Notes: generated from the sequence alone by a model not told the origin. DNA of 64,000 nucleotides from CBDDHT01 sp965227905 (GCA_965227905.1 OZ245780.1:3348001-3412000); one strand, 5' to 3'; shown: positions 1 to 9,234, counted from the first letter of the stretch. Numbers and translations are program-made.

Positions 1-420
1 GGCTCACTCGCGAAAGCCTATAACCGGAAACAGGCTTGGTTCGGCTACTACTGGGCACCCACCGCAATCCTTGGCAAATATGAAATGGTCAAGCTCGACT
101 TCGGCGTCGAGCACGACGCCAAGGAATGGGACAGATGTACCGGCCAGGGCGATTGCGCCGACCCCAAGAAGAATGATTGGACCAAATCAGTTGTGATGAC
201 TGTGACGTCCTCGAGCTTTGCCGAGAAATCCCCTGAAGCCTTTACCTATCTCTCCAAACGCTCATGGCCCAACAAAGTCGTCAACACGCTGCTCGCCTTT
301 ATGGATGGAGAACAGGCCAGTGGCGAAGAAGGCGCTGAAAAATTTCTCAAGGAAAATGAAAAGATCTGGCGTGAATGGGTGCCCGCCGAAGTTGCTAAGA
401 AAGTGAAGGCGGCGCTCTAG
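1..420 (+). CDS. Glycine betaine/proline-type ABC transporter substrate-binding protein, C-terminal part
   Basis: The reading frame is open from the first base of the window, so only the last 139 residues are present and the start lies upstream. They read as the C-terminal lobe of an OpuAC/ProX-type periplasmic binding protein, with a WFGYYWAPTAI stretch near the start and a hydrophilic helical end (EKIWREWVPAEV). The protein would capture a quaternary amine or similar osmolyte in the periplasm and hand it to the permease encoded next. The permease and ATPase genes follow on the same strand, which supports the assignment. The substrate (betaine, choline or another) cannot be told from this part. 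Confidence 0.88.
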   Translation, partial: GSLAKAYNRKQAWFGYYWAPTAILGKYEMVKLDFGVEHDAKEWDRCTGQGDCADPKKNDWTKSVVMTVTSSSFAEKSPEAFTYLSKRSWPNKVVNTLLAFMDGEQASGEEGAEKFLKENEKIWREWVPAEVAKKVKAAL

Positions 421-440
421 CCGTCGTGCGGCTCATCGCA

Positions 441-468
441 GCGAACCCGGCCTGCACGCCGGGTTCGC
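441..468 (+). promoter_or_regulatory. Intercistronic hairpin after the binding-protein gene
   Basis: GCGAACCCGGC and GCCGGGTTCGC form a perfect 11-base-pair stem around a six-base loop, 20 bases after the stop codon. There is no T-run behind it. In transport operons such hairpins often stabilise the binding-protein message or weaken read-through to the permease gene. That role is inferred here. Confidence 0.6.
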
Positions 469-513
469 GGACCTCCCCTATCTCATGATTTCCCTATTCC
501 TTCCGGTATTGCC

Positions 514-1410
514 ATGACCGACACCAACTGGTTTTTCGAATTTCCTGAAATGGAAAAGGAGTCGCTCCGGGCGCTCAAAAAGGCGATCGATATCGGGTAT
601 CGCGATTTCTCACGAACCTATGGCGAGGCAATCGAGAATTTCTTCGATCCGCTACTCACTTTTCTCATCGCATTTGAAGACCTTTTCCTGGGCAGTCCCT
701 GGTGGCTGGTGATCCTGGTACTCGCGGGGTTGGCCTGGGTCGCGAGCCGGAGCTGGAAGGTCGTGGCCGGTGTCGTCGCCGCGTTCCTTGCCATCGGCTA
801 TTTCGGCATGTGGGAAGAAACCATGTCGACCATGGCGATGATCACGGTCTGCACCTTCTTGTCGATTGCAATCGGACTGCCAACCGGCATCCTGATGGCG
901 CGCTACGACAGAGCGCAGGCGATCATCACGCCGGTGCTGGACGTGATGCAGACAATGCCCAGCTTTGTCTATCTGATACCTGTCGTGATGCTGCTCGGTA
1001 TCGGAAAGGTGCCGGGACTCATCGCCGTGGTTATCTATGCAATCCCGCCGATGATCAGACTGACCAATCTCGGCATTCGCCTGGTCGACCGCGAGGTGCT
1101 TGAAGCAACCGACGCCTTTGGCGCCAATTACTGGCAACGACTGTTCGGTGTGCAGATCCCGCTCGCGATGCCAAACATCATGGCGGGCATCAATCAGACG
1201 ATCATGATGGCGCTGGCCATGGTCGTCATTGCCTCGATGATCGGTGTCAAAGGCCTGGGCCAGCCGGTGCTCAAAGCCGTCACCAACCAGTATTTCGCAC
1301 TCGGCCTGTTCAACGGTCTGGCAATCGTCGCTCTGGCAATCGTCTTCGATAGGGTCTCCCAGGCTTACGGCCGCAGGCTACAGAGCTTCCGGCAGGTCTC
1401 CCATGACTGA
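514..1410 (+). CDS. Glycine betaine/proline-type ABC transporter permease (ProW/OpuAB-like)
   Basis: This 298-residue inner-membrane protein forms the channel of the uptake system. After about 50 hydrophilic residues it has a series of hydrophobic segments from about residue 60 onwards. The EAA-type cytoplasmic loop (EATDAFGANYWQRLFGVQIP) that docks on the ATPase lies near residues 195-215. Length and organisation match ProW. The stop codon overlaps the start of the ATPase gene by eight bases, indicating translational coupling. The ATG at 514 has only a weak ribosome binding site, but no better start is visible. Confidence 0.93.
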   Translation: MTDTNWFFEFPEMEKESLRALKKAIDIGYRDFSRTYGEAIENFFDPLLTFLIAFEDLFLGSPWWLVILVLAGLAWVASRSWKVVAGVVAAFLAIGYFGMWEETMSTMAMITVCTFLSIAIGLPTGILMARYDRAQAIITPVLDVMQTMPSFVYLIPVVMLLGIGKVPGLIAVVIYAIPPMIRLTNLGIRLVDREVLEATDAFGANYWQRLFGVQIPLAMPNIMAGINQTIMMALAMVVIASMIGVKGLGQPVLKAVTNQYFALGLFNGLAIVALAIVFDRVSQAYGRRLQSFRQVSHD

Positions 1411-2428
1411 AGGCGTCAAAGTCTCCACCCGAGGCCTGTACAAGATCTTCGGCCGCGATCCCGGGTCTATGGTGGGCCTCGTGCGCGACGGCCTCGGCAA
1501 GGACGAACTGCTGGAAAAACACGATCACATCCTCGGTCTGTCCGATATCAATCTGGATATCCCTGCTTCCAGCATCTTTGTCATCATGGGCCTGTCAGGC
1601 TCGGGCAAATCGACATTGATCCGTCACTTCAACCGGATCATCGAGCCGACGGCCGGCACCATCGAGATTGACGGCCGGAATATCCTGGATCTGGACGATC
1701 GAGAATTGCGCTCCCTGCGCCGGCGCCAGATTTCTATGGTCTTTCAGCGCTTTGCACTGCTGCCGCACCGCTCTGTCATCGATAACGTGTCCTATGGCCT
1801 GACCATTCAAGGCATTTCAGCCGACGAGTCACGCAAGCGCGCTGATCATTGGATCGAGGCGGTCGGGCTTACAGGCTACGAGGACTATTATCCCGCGCAG
1901 CTGTCCGGCGGGATGCAGCAGCGCGTCGGTCTGGCCCGTGCCCTGGCCACGGATGCGGACATCTTATTGATGGACGAAGCCTTCAGTGCCCTCGACCCTC
2001 TGATCCGCGCCGAAATGCAGGACGTCCTGTTGGAGCTACAGGCACGGCTCAAGAAAACCATCATCTTCATCACGCATGATCTCGAAGAGGCACTCAAAAT
2101 CGGGGACGGTATCGCGATCCTGAGAGATGGCGCATTGGTCCAGCAAGGCGATGCGCAGAGCATCGTGCTGGAGCCTTCCGACGACTATATCGAGGACTTC
2201 GTAAAGAACATCAATCGCGGCCGCGTAATCAAGGTGGGGTCCATCATGTCTTCACTCAATGGCCAGACTCCGCCACTGAGTTTTGACCAGGACACGGTCC
2301 TGGAGGATGCACTCTTGAGACTCACCGAGGAGAAGGCCAAGTCAGCCCACGTTGTTGGTCCATCGGGCGATCCGGTCGGGGTCATCGAGCTTGACCAAGT
2401 CGTACGGGCGATGGCAACGCCGCAATAA
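1403..2428 (+). CDS. Glycine betaine/proline-type ABC transporter ATP-binding protein (ProV/OpuAA-like)
   Basis: The 341-residue ATPase energises the transporter. Walker A is GLSGSGKST (residues 63-71), the signature is LSGGMQQR (167-174) and Walker B with its glutamate is ILLMDEAFSALD (187-198). The H-loop histidine is in FITHD. Residues about 278-338 form one CBS-like unit, which in ProV and OpuA proteins senses ionic strength or nucleotides. The start is the ATG at 1403, inside the end of the permease gene. An upstream in-frame codon at 1244 would overlap the permease by 160 bases and is less likely. Confidence 0.94.
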   Translation: MTEGVKVSTRGLYKIFGRDPGSMVGLVRDGLGKDELLEKHDHILGLSDINLDIPASSIFVIMGLSGSGKSTLIRHFNRIIEPTAGTIEIDGRNILDLDDRELRSLRRRQISMVFQRFALLPHRSVIDNVSYGLTIQGISADESRKRADHWIEAVGLTGYEDYYPAQLSGGMQQRVGLARALATDADILLMDEAFSALDPLIRAEMQDVLLELQARLKKTIIFITHDLEEALKIGDGIAILRDGALVQQGDAQSIVLEPSDDYIEDFVKNINRGRVIKVGSIMSSLNGQTPPLSFDQDTVLEDALLRLTEEKAKSAHVVGPSGDPVGVIELDQVVRAMATPQ

Positions 2429-2473
2429 GATCCGTTACCACCAACACCCGGACCAACTGATTGGAGAGACACT

Positions 2474-3940
2474 TTGATACCAGACGCGTGGGATATGGTC
2501 GTCGATATCGTGGTCATCGGCTTCGGCGGTGCCGGCGTTGCGGCGGCAGTGACGGCATACGATCTGGGCGCGAACGTTCTGATCCTGGAGAAAGCGCCCG
2601 AAGACAAAGCCGGCGGAAACACACGTATCGCTGCTCAAGGTTATCTGAATACGTCTTCGCCGGAGAAAGCCGCGCAGTATCTGGAGGCGCTGTGCGGTCC
2701 ATACACCGTGCCCAATGCCATGATCCAAACCTGGGCAACGGAAATGAGTCTCAACAACGACTGGTTGGCAGGACTCGGTGGCGACCCGCAGGAACACCAG
2801 CATCAACCGGAGGGCATCGAGTATCCCGAGCTCCCCGGTTCGGACTGCGTGCACAAATTCCACGATGGTCCAACCTACGGCTACTCCTACACCTGGAAAC
2901 GGTTCGAAAGTCTGGTCAGGGACCGTGACATTCCCATTCATTTCGAAACACCCGGTCGTGAATTGGTCCAGGACGGCGATACGAAGGAAATTATTGGCGT
3001 CCGCGCCGAGAGAAACGGCAGGTCAATCTATGTGAAGGCGCGCAAGGCCGTCGTCCTGACCTGCGGCGGGTTCGAGAACAACCAGGACATGATCCGCACC
3101 TACCTGCCGGGCGTGCCCTACTGCTACCCCTCGGGCTCGCCCTACAACGAAGGCGACGGTATCGCGATGGCGCTCTCTGTCGGCGCGGACCTCTGGCACA
3201 TGGACAATTATGCCGGGCCGTCCATGGCACTCAAGGTGCCTGAATTCCCGGCGACCCTGTCGATGCAGGCCTTACACTTTTCCAAGACGTTTGCCGGGGC
3301 CATGATCGTGGTCGGACCTGATGGCAAACGCTTTGGGGACGAAAAGTTCAAGACCCGGCATGGCAAGGTGCCGATGAACGGAACCTGGCGGCCGCTGCAG
3401 GTGCCCTGCCCCATGTACATGATTTTCGATGAGGTCATGAAGATGGCGGCGCCGCTCTACAATAAGGAACCCAATCGCGGCTGGACGCCGATCATCGAGC
3501 GGTATGAGTGGAGCGACGACAATAGCGCTGAAGTCGAGAGAGGCTGGATCAAGTCGGCGAATTCGGTTGCCGATCTCGCCCAGGCTATCGGTCTCGATGC
3601 AAACAGATTGACCGAGACGGTCGAGCGCTGGAACGCTCAGGCTATCGCTGGCGAGGACAGCGACTTTGGCCGCAAGCTGATGCTTACCCCGTTCGAAACC
3701 GCGCCCTATTACGCTGTCGAATTGTCACCTTCCATGATCAACACTCAGGGTGGGCCGAGGCGCAATGAGAAAGCTCAGATTCTTAGGCCCGACGGCACAC
3801 CCGTTCCGCGCCTCTACAGCGCAGGTGAGCTTGGCTCAATTTACAGCTTTCTCTACCAGGGCACTGGAAACATCGGTGAATGCCTTGCCTTCGGCCGCAT
3901 CGCGGGTCGCAATGCGGTTGCCGAATCCCGACAAGAATAG
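2474..3940 (+). CDS. FAD-dependent oxidoreductase of the fumarate reductase/succinate dehydrogenase flavoprotein family
   Basis: This 488-residue protein begins with a dinucleotide-binding GFGGAG motif (residues 16-21) followed by an acidic strand end (ILEKAP). It ends with the FAD-clamping segment YSAGELGSIYSFLYQGTGN, as in the FrdA, urocanate reductase and ketosteroid dehydrogenase superfamily. The likely start is the TTG at 2474, because a GGAGAG site sits seven bases upstream; an ATG at 2495 is the alternative. It follows the ABC ATPase by 45 bases in the same direction, so it may act on the imported compound or on a product of it. No haem-binding or FMN domain is present. The substrate is unknown. 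Confidence 0.85.
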   Translation: MIPDAWDMVVDIVVIGFGGAGVAAAVTAYDLGANVLILEKAPEDKAGGNTRIAAQGYLNTSSPEKAAQYLEALCGPYTVPNAMIQTWATEMSLNNDWLAGLGGDPQEHQHQPEGIEYPELPGSDCVHKFHDGPTYGYSYTWKRFESLVRDRDIPIHFETPGRELVQDGDTKEIIGVRAERNGRSIYVKARKAVVLTCGGFENNQDMIRTYLPGVPYCYPSGSPYNEGDGIAMALSVGADLWHMDNYAGPSMALKVPEFPATLSMQALHFSKTFAGAMIVVGPDGKRFGDEKFKTRHGKVPMNGTWRPLQVPCPMYMIFDEVMKMAAPLYNKEPNRGWTPIIERYEWSDDNSAEVERGWIKSANSVADLAQAIGLDANRLTETVERWNAQAIAGEDSDFGRKLMLTPFETAPYYAVELSPSMINTQGGPRRNEKAQILRPDGTPVPRLYSAGELGSIYSFLYQGTGNIGECLAFGRIAGRNAVAESRQE

Positions 3941-4031
3941 ATCCTCCGATTGGGACGACCATCATTGATTGGATACGCCCCACAGAACCGAAAGCGAACC
4001 TAATACCGGTCTCCCGCGATCAGTTTAGCCT

Positions 4032-5942
4032 TCAACCCTTCAACAACGTCTTGATAGCTTTGATAGTGGCTGGACCGAAATCTCTGCCATCCACGGTGCC
4101 CGAGTAGACGCCGGCTTCTTTCATGAGGCGTCGCAACTCACTGCGAAACGATTTATCCCATCGCTGCGCATTTGTCGTCATTTCCTGCAAGGCTTCATTA
4201 CTGCCCTCGGTTAGAGCTTGGAAAACCCAATCGGCTGCAACCTTCCAGTCCTGGGATACACCTTGGCCGTCGGCATACATCCAGCCGACAAAGAACATGG
4301 CATCGCCATGCCGTTTCTTCGCCGCTTGCCGGAACAAGTAGATTGCCTCTTCGGGATTCTTGTCGACACCCTTGCCATCGAGAAACACTAGGCCGAGACG
4401 GAACATTCCGTCGCTACTGCCCTTGTTAACTGCCTCTTCGTACCAACGAACGGCTTCATCCGGGTTCGCAGCGACCCCTTTCCTGCCCTCCTCGTAGATC
4501 TCACCAAGCAGGAGCATTGCGTCCGCGACACCCTTTTCCGCTGCTTTTTGAAACCATTGCACGCCTTCTTCTACGTCACGCTTGACGCCCGCACCCTCGG
4601 CAAGTTTGAAGCCGAGATCGTACATCGCACCGCCATGTCCTTTCTCTGCTGCCTTCTTGAACCAGGCCAAGGCCTCCGTTTGGTTCTCGCTGACACCAAA
4701 GCCTTCTTCGTACATCTTGCCGAGTTGAAGCATCGCATCGGCATTGCCCTTTTCAACCGCTTTTCGATACCAGCGCAGCGCCTCCTTCGCGTCCTCGGCG
4801 ACCCCCGTTCCCTCGGCGTATAGAATGCCGAGTCCGACCATTGCACCGGAGTACCCCTTCTCTGCAGCCTGTCGGTACCATTTCGCTGCCTCCTCAAAGG
4901 ACTCGTTCCGATCGAGAGCACGGCCTAGTTGGAATGCAAAACGATCGATACTTGGCTGTGCAGCGACGGCCTTCCGGCAGGCCTGAATAGCCTCCTTCGG
5001 ACGGAGCGCATCAAATGCAATCCCGTCCCATCCGGCTGCCTTTTGAGGGTCATTCGGGTCAGCGGCAAGAGTATCGCAGTCGAGACATTTTTCCGGGAGC
5101 TTGATGTCCGGGTCGTCCGGGCTGGGGACCATACGATTGGAAAACTTCCCCTTCAGGAGCTTCCAATGACCTCCCTCTGGGACCATCTTCGCTTCAAGCT
5201 GCATCCGGTCTCCGCCCGGCAGGCAAATTGCCGCTTTCACCGTAGCCTCTTTTGCGTTGGTGTCTTCCGACAATATCTCGAGCCCATAACTTCCATCGAA
5301 CAGGCCTCGCGTCATTGCGAGTGCCATTTTTTGCTCGCCCGGTGACGACGACGGAGATGTGGCGCGCACACTGGCGGCGTGATACGAAATCAAATCCTCC
5401 GCTTTCGTGGTCTTGGATGCGGCGGCCTTGACGTATGCTCGGTAGGTATCGGTTGCAGACTGAGTTGGCGCCGACTGATTTGCACCAACCGTTGTGGACG
5501 GTTTTGCTCTGTCGTCCTTGAGGGTCAGTTTCTTCAACGCATCCTGAATGTGCCCACGGCAGGCCTTTTCGTCATCTGCGGATATGTGGGTGGATTTGCG
5601 TGTCCACCTCGACCCGTCATCGGGAATAAGAATGCTCTCGCAAACCCAGTCGATAGGCTTACCGTTACCCTCAGCATAAATTCCTGTGATATACCGCTGT
5701 ATGAGTGTGGCGGCGGCCGGCGGACGGCAACTAAAAGTTAAAAACCGGTCGGATGTTTTGAGTGCATCGGGTTCTTGATATTTGCACCGATCAATGAGTG
5801 TTTTGGTGGTGAAACATGGACAGGTTCCGGCAGCACGGACTTGGGATGATGTCAGGGCCGATGTTGAACCTATCGCAAATGTCGTGACGGCAAGCAGAGA
5901 GACGGTTTGAGCGAACTTCGTCGTCGATATTCCACAAGTCAT
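4032..5942 (-). CDS. Exported Sel1-repeat protein with C-terminal peptidoglycan-binding-like segment
   Basis: The 636-residue protein starts with a signal-peptide-like segment (hydrophobic residues about 12-30). An N-terminal part with several cysteines follows; residues about 155-290 form an unassigned globular region. Roughly residues 300-590 contain seven or eight Sel1-type repeats with the usual pattern (AAEKG..A...LG..Y..G.GV). The last 40 residues (LRRLMKEAGVYSGTVDGRDFG) resemble a peptidoglycan-binding helix motif. Sel1 proteins act as scaffolds for protein contacts, often in envelope signalling. The gene is convergent with the oxidoreductase gene and stands alone. No specific partner can be named. 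Confidence 0.8.
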   Translation of the reverse strand: MTCGISTTKFAQTVSLLAVTTFAIGSTSALTSSQVRAAGTCPCFTTKTLIDRCKYQEPDALKTSDRFLTFSCRPPAAATLIQRYITGIYAEGNGKPIDWVCESILIPDDGSRWTRKSTHISADDEKACRGHIQDALKKLTLKDDRAKPSTTVGANQSAPTQSATDTYRAYVKAAASKTTKAEDLISYHAASVRATSPSSSPGEQKMALAMTRGLFDGSYGLEILSEDTNAKEATVKAAICLPGGDRMQLEAKMVPEGGHWKLLKGKFSNRMVPSPDDPDIKLPEKCLDCDTLAADPNDPQKAAGWDGIAFDALRPKEAIQACRKAVAAQPSIDRFAFQLGRALDRNESFEEAAKWYRQAAEKGYSGAMVGLGILYAEGTGVAEDAKEALRWYRKAVEKGNADAMLQLGKMYEEGFGVSENQTEALAWFKKAAEKGHGGAMYDLGFKLAEGAGVKRDVEEGVQWFQKAAEKGVADAMLLLGEIYEEGRKGVAANPDEAVRWYEEAVNKGSSDGMFRLGLVFLDGKGVDKNPEEAIYLFRQAAKKRHGDAMFFVGWMYADGQGVSQDWKVAADWVFQALTEGSNEALQEMTTNAQRWDKSFRSELRRLMKEAGVYSGTVDGRDFGPATIKAIKTLLKG

Positions 5943-6280
5943 GGATCAGCCTTTGAACTGCATGGCGGGGCACAGATATCCATTAAATCGATGCAGAGGA
6001 GTAGGAGGGAAAGAAACCGTCTTCCGCGAATATAAAATCAACCATTGATCGTGCGGCTCCTGCCCGGGAGTGCCATTTTGAGATCGTTCTGTGAGAGGTC
6101 ATGGTCACCTCTGCCAATGACTACTGACAACTCTAACAGTAACGTCTTCAAACACAAATTTTCAAGGATAGACGGCCGCTTTGAATGAAAATCAAAACCT
6201 TCAAAACGCTCCAAGCAATGTCAGCAAGAAAATATTGAGCGGCCTAAATTCCATTGCGTGACGTCAAAAACGGTTGCAGG
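5943..6280. other. Gene-free stretch, fairly AT-rich
   Basis: About 340 bases without a convincing reading frame lie between the upstream side of the Sel1 gene and the end of the racemase-like gene. The only structure noted is an interrupted palindrome AGAGGT-(7)-ACCTCT at 6094-6112, which could be an operator for the Sel1 gene. No terminator with a T-run was found. Confidence 0.4.
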
Positions 6281-7072
6281 TCATTCAGCCATCCGGTCGA
6301 CAATCGCTTCGATATGGGCTGCAGCGCAGTCGACCGCGGGGAAGCCGGCCCGAGTTTCATCGAAAATCAGATTGAGATCGGTTCCGGCGAGAATGATGGC
6401 CTCGACGCCGTCGCGCTGCACGAGTGTAGCGGCGATCTCGCGCAATTTTTCCTCGTCGCTCTCCGAGCATCGGCCGTTTATCGCAAGCTCCATATAGATG
6501 CGATGAGTTTCGGCAATCTCGGCAGCGCTTGGCTGGACGACCTCGACCCCGTCGAGCACACCAAACAGCTGACTGTCGATTGTGAATTTCGTACCGAAAA
6601 GCGCAACACGTGTGAGCTCTCGCCCTGTCACAAGCTGAGCTGTTACGTCCAACATATCGACGAGAGGAAGCGAGGAACGTGCCTTCAGTTCGCCACGGCA
6701 GATATGTGGCGTGATAGCGGGGATGGCGGCAAAAGTCGCTCCCCCCTTGGCCAGCTCGTCGACAAAGCCGGCCAAATAGTCTGCCAAACCGTCAATGCGT
6801 CCCTCACCGACAAGCGCCAGCGCGGTTGGCGCGTCGGCGTGGGCAATCGTCATGCGCGGGAGCAATTCCCTTGCGGAACAGGCAGCGGCGATCGCTCGAT
6901 AATAGTGGACAGTTGCGCCGACGCCGAGCCCACCGATTAATCCGAAGTGCGCGCTGTTGTGCAATTCTACGACTCGCTGAACTTTTGCGACCGCCAGAGG
7001 CAGACGTGCCGCGCCGTATCGGTCGCGGGCGGGCTTATTGCCCTGTGAAGCAGCGGTTGGCCGTGTATGCAC
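6281..7072 (-). CDS. Aspartate/glutamate racemase-fold protein lacking both usual catalytic cysteines
   Basis: The FGLIGGLGVGATVHYYRAI start, the SSLPLVDMLD strand and the VEAIILAGTDL segment place this in the Asp/Glu/hydantoin racemase superfamily. In active members the two catalytic cysteines sit in CNT and GCTE motifs. Here those places read AIT (in AAIPAITPHIC) and AGTD, so both cysteines are missing. It may be an inactive or differently acting member. The start is uncertain: the longest frame begins at 7072 and overlaps the next gene by 38 bases. A TTG about ten codons before FGLIGG is the alternative. Confidence 0.72.
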   Translation of the reverse strand: MHTRPTAASQGNKPARDRYGAARLPLAVAKVQRVVELHNSAHFGLIGGLGVGATVHYYRAIAAACSARELLPRMTIAHADAPTALALVGEGRIDGLADYLAGFVDELAKGGATFAAIPAITPHICRGELKARSSLPLVDMLDVTAQLVTGRELTRVALFGTKFTIDSQLFGVLDGVEVVQPSAAEIAETHRIYMELAINGRCSESDEEKLREIAATLVQRDGVEAIILAGTDLNLIFDETRAGFPAVDCAAAHIEAIVDRMAE

Positions 7073-7361
7073 CCTTTACGCCGCGGCTGCGCCATTGCCG
7101 AGCGAGATTCTGCGCATCCTGAATCCTGTCGAACGGACCCTCGGCAACAACATAGAGCGCCTTATGATTGTTGGGGCTGTTCGATCGTCTCAGATCGAGC
7201 GCCATTGCACCCAAATCATTGGCTTTGCGCTGCGCGTCCGGTTGGAATGGGTATGCGCCACCAAACACATAATGCCCGCAGACCTGCGACCCCGCATGTG
7301 CGGGTGCTGCCAACATGAGAGCCATCATCACTGCTGCTGATGCCGTAATGCTTCGATACAT
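7035..7361 (-). CDS. Small exported SPOR-like protein
   Basis: The 108-residue protein has a typical signal peptide (MYRSITASAAVMMALMLAAP, cleavage near AHA-GS). The C-terminal part (ALYVVAEGPFDRIQDAQNLA, then GVKGAYTANRC) has the strand-helix-strand layout of a SPOR peptidoglycan-binding domain. Two cysteines, one near each end of the mature part, may form a disulfide. The ATG at 7361 is preceded by GGAGG at nine bases; a longer frame to 7421 has no such site. Its end overlaps the racemase-like gene if that gene uses its longest start. Confidence 0.68.
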   Translation of the reverse strand: MYRSITASAAVMMALMLAAPAHAGSQVCGHYVFGGAYPFQPDAQRKANDLGAMALDLRRSNSPNNHKALYVVAEGPFDRIQDAQNLARQWRSRGVKGAYTANRCFTGQ

Positions 7362-7482
7362 GTTCCATATCCTCCCAGCGCTCATTGGCGCGAATGCCTG
7401 ATTATTGCGTCGTTGTCCCAACCATCCATCATTCGTTCTTTCTGTTCAATAGAAGGTTTTGGGCCGAATGCCGTGACAGCTT

Positions 7483-8349
7483 TCAGGCTTCTGCAACGAT
7501 CGGATTGCCCAATACGCCGATGCCTTCAATCTCAACCTCGACACGGTCGCCGGCCTTCATCCAGCCTGGCGGTTTCATTGCATGTGCGACGCCCGATGGC
7601 GTGCCGGTTGCAATGACGTCGCCGGGCTCGAGCGTCATGAATTCGGAAATTATGGCGATGGTACGGGCCGTAGAGAAGATCATATCGGACGTGTTTGAGT
7701 CCTGCCGTGTCTCTCCATTGACGCGCGACGTAATCCGCAGACCCGAAGCGCCAGCCGGTAGCGCATCAGCCGTGACGACCACGGGACCGAGCGGACCCGT
7801 GCCATCAAAATTCTTGCCCGGCGTCCACTGTGCTGTTTTGCGCTGATAGGCACGAACCGAAACGTCATTGAACATCGTGTATCCAAACACATGCTCAAGA
7901 GCGTCCGTCTCAGCGATATGCCGCCCGCCTTTTCCGATGACGATAGTCAGTTCGGCCTCATAGTCGAGTTGCTCGGAGACTTTGGGAAGGATGACGGGCG
8001 CTTCCGCCGCTACCAGCGAAGATGGCCAACGGACAAATAGCGAAGGGTATTCCGGAAGGTCGTGACCGCCTTCGCGTGCGTGAGCCGCATAGTTCAGGCC
8101 AACACAGATGAATTTGCCTGGTCGTTCTAAAGGCAATGCCGGGCGTATGCTGCTCAATGGAAGCTTCGAATCCTCCGATGCTGCCTCGACCGCAGATGCA
8201 ACGCGTTCGAGTGTACTGTCACCGGCTTCAATCAACGCCTGCAGCGTCGTCGGCAACGATGGATCGCACTTCGCAACATCAATCACGTTTTCGCCTTCAG
8301 CGACGCCTAACCGCGCGGGGCCGCCATCTTCAAACATCATCAGTTTCAT
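7483..8349 (-). CDS. Fumarylacetoacetate hydrolase family protein
   Basis: The 288-residue protein carries the family core: FICVGLNYAAHAREGG, SLFVRWPSSLVA, the metal-ligand stretch LDYEAELTIVIGK, FNDVSVRAYQR and the final DVIATGTPSGVAHAMKPP. The family hydrolyses C-C bonds or decarboxylates or isomerises keto acids with a divalent metal; members of this size are often annotated as acylpyruvase or 2-hydroxyhepta-2,4-diene-1,7-dioate isomerase. The glutamates and aspartate expected to bind the metal are visible. No catabolic neighbours fix the substrate. Confidence 0.9.
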   Translation of the reverse strand: MKLMMFEDGGPARLGVAEGENVIDVAKCDPSLPTTLQALIEAGDSTLERVASAVEAASEDSKLPLSSIRPALPLERPGKFICVGLNYAAHAREGGHDLPEYPSLFVRWPSSLVAAEAPVILPKVSEQLDYEAELTIVIGKGGRHIAETDALEHVFGYTMFNDVSVRAYQRKTAQWTPGKNFDGTGPLGPVVVTADALPAGASGLRITSRVNGETRQDSNTSDMIFSTARTIAIISEFMTLEPGDVIATGTPSGVAHAMKPPGWMKAGDRVEVEIEGIGVLGNPIVAEA

Positions 8350-8580
8350 CGCTGCATCCCGTCTAAACGCAACCAGTTATTCAGACTCAATTTCGGCTAT
8401 TCATAGGGGATCAGCACGTCAGCAACCAGTACGGGAATCAGAAGGCTCAAAGCGATTGCCATCAATGACTGGAAAATGATCTGTTGCACTGACGAGCAAT
8501 CGTAGGCGATCACGCGGCAAGCTTTACGAGCAGACCGATCCTCGGGCCGGTGCCAAATAGCAAAGTAGCGAGTGCTAGGA

Positions 8581-9234
8581 CTAGATCGTCGCCGGCGGGA
8601 GGCTGTCGAGGTCTTTAATGTACCAGTCCTCAACCTTCACGATAGCCGGGTTCTCGCCATTCTTGTAGATCCAGGAGTCGACGGCATAGCGCTGCTTCGA
8701 TCCGGCCTCTTCCAGAACGGCGGTCCAGTGCGGCCAGTATTTCACACCCTTGAGGATATTTCCTTTCGAGAAAGGAATTCTGACCTCGTGATGCTTTATC
8801 AGGCCCTTCTGGTGCAGGAACATCAGATAAGCAGTCGTCGTGGTTGCCTCGTCAACACAATCCTGCTGGGTCGGATCGCCTGAAGCCTTGTAATCCATGC
8901 CGGGGCGATCATGCTTGGTACCGATCTTTTCACCGGTATAAGTCTCCATCCAGCCAATAGCATAAGCCAAGGCACGGCGCTCTTCTTCGGGCGTATCAGC
9001 CTTCTTGGTTTTTTTCATCAAGGCGGCGATTTGCTTGACGTCGCTATTCTTGAATACGATACGGGATGTCTTTTGGCAGCCATAGGCATGGCATACGGTA
9101 ACTGTGTTGCCCCGGGGCGGTTCAGTCTTCCAATCCATGAAATGCAGATCGGGACTACCACGCCGTTCGTAGGTGCAACCTGAAAGTCCGGTTGCTAAAA
9201 CGATCAAGGCAACTGCCAAAATCCCACGTCGCAT
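8581..9234 (-). CDS. Lipoprotein with transglutaminase-like cysteine motif
   Basis: The 217-residue protein has a lipoprotein signal with lipobox LSGC (cysteine 20). The central motif QQDCVDEATTTTAYL resembles the cysteine-bearing helix of transglutaminase-like proteins. It is followed by PHWTAVLEEAG, a plausible histidine position, and KQRYAVDSWIYKNGE, a plausible aspartate position. This pattern is seen and would fit a Cys-His-Asp arrangement, but activity is an inference. The protein would sit on a periplasmic membrane face. It is divergent from trmFO. Confidence 0.72.
   Translation of the reverse strand: MRRGILAVALIVLATGLSGCTYERRGSPDLHFMDWKTEPPRGNTVTVCHAYGCQKTSRIVFKNSDVKQIAALMKKTKKADTPEEERRALAYAIGWMETYTGEKIGTKHDRPGMDYKASGDPTQQDCVDEATTTTAYLMFLHQKGLIKHHEVRIPFSKGNILKGVKYWPHWTAVLEEAGSKQRYAVDSWIYKNGENPAIVKVEDWYIKDLDSLPPATI

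Noticed and set aside
6094..6112. Interrupted palindrome AGAGGT/ACCTCT between the Sel1 and racemase-like genes
   Set aside because: It is short with a seven-base spacer and no aligned promoter elements, so it is mentioned only as a possible operator.
8397..8633. A small minus-strand frame ending in a hydrophobic stretch, downstream of the lipoprotein gene
   Set aside because: It overlaps the lipoprotein gene end, has no ribosome binding site at any start, and its N-terminal half reads as arginine- and serine-rich noise.
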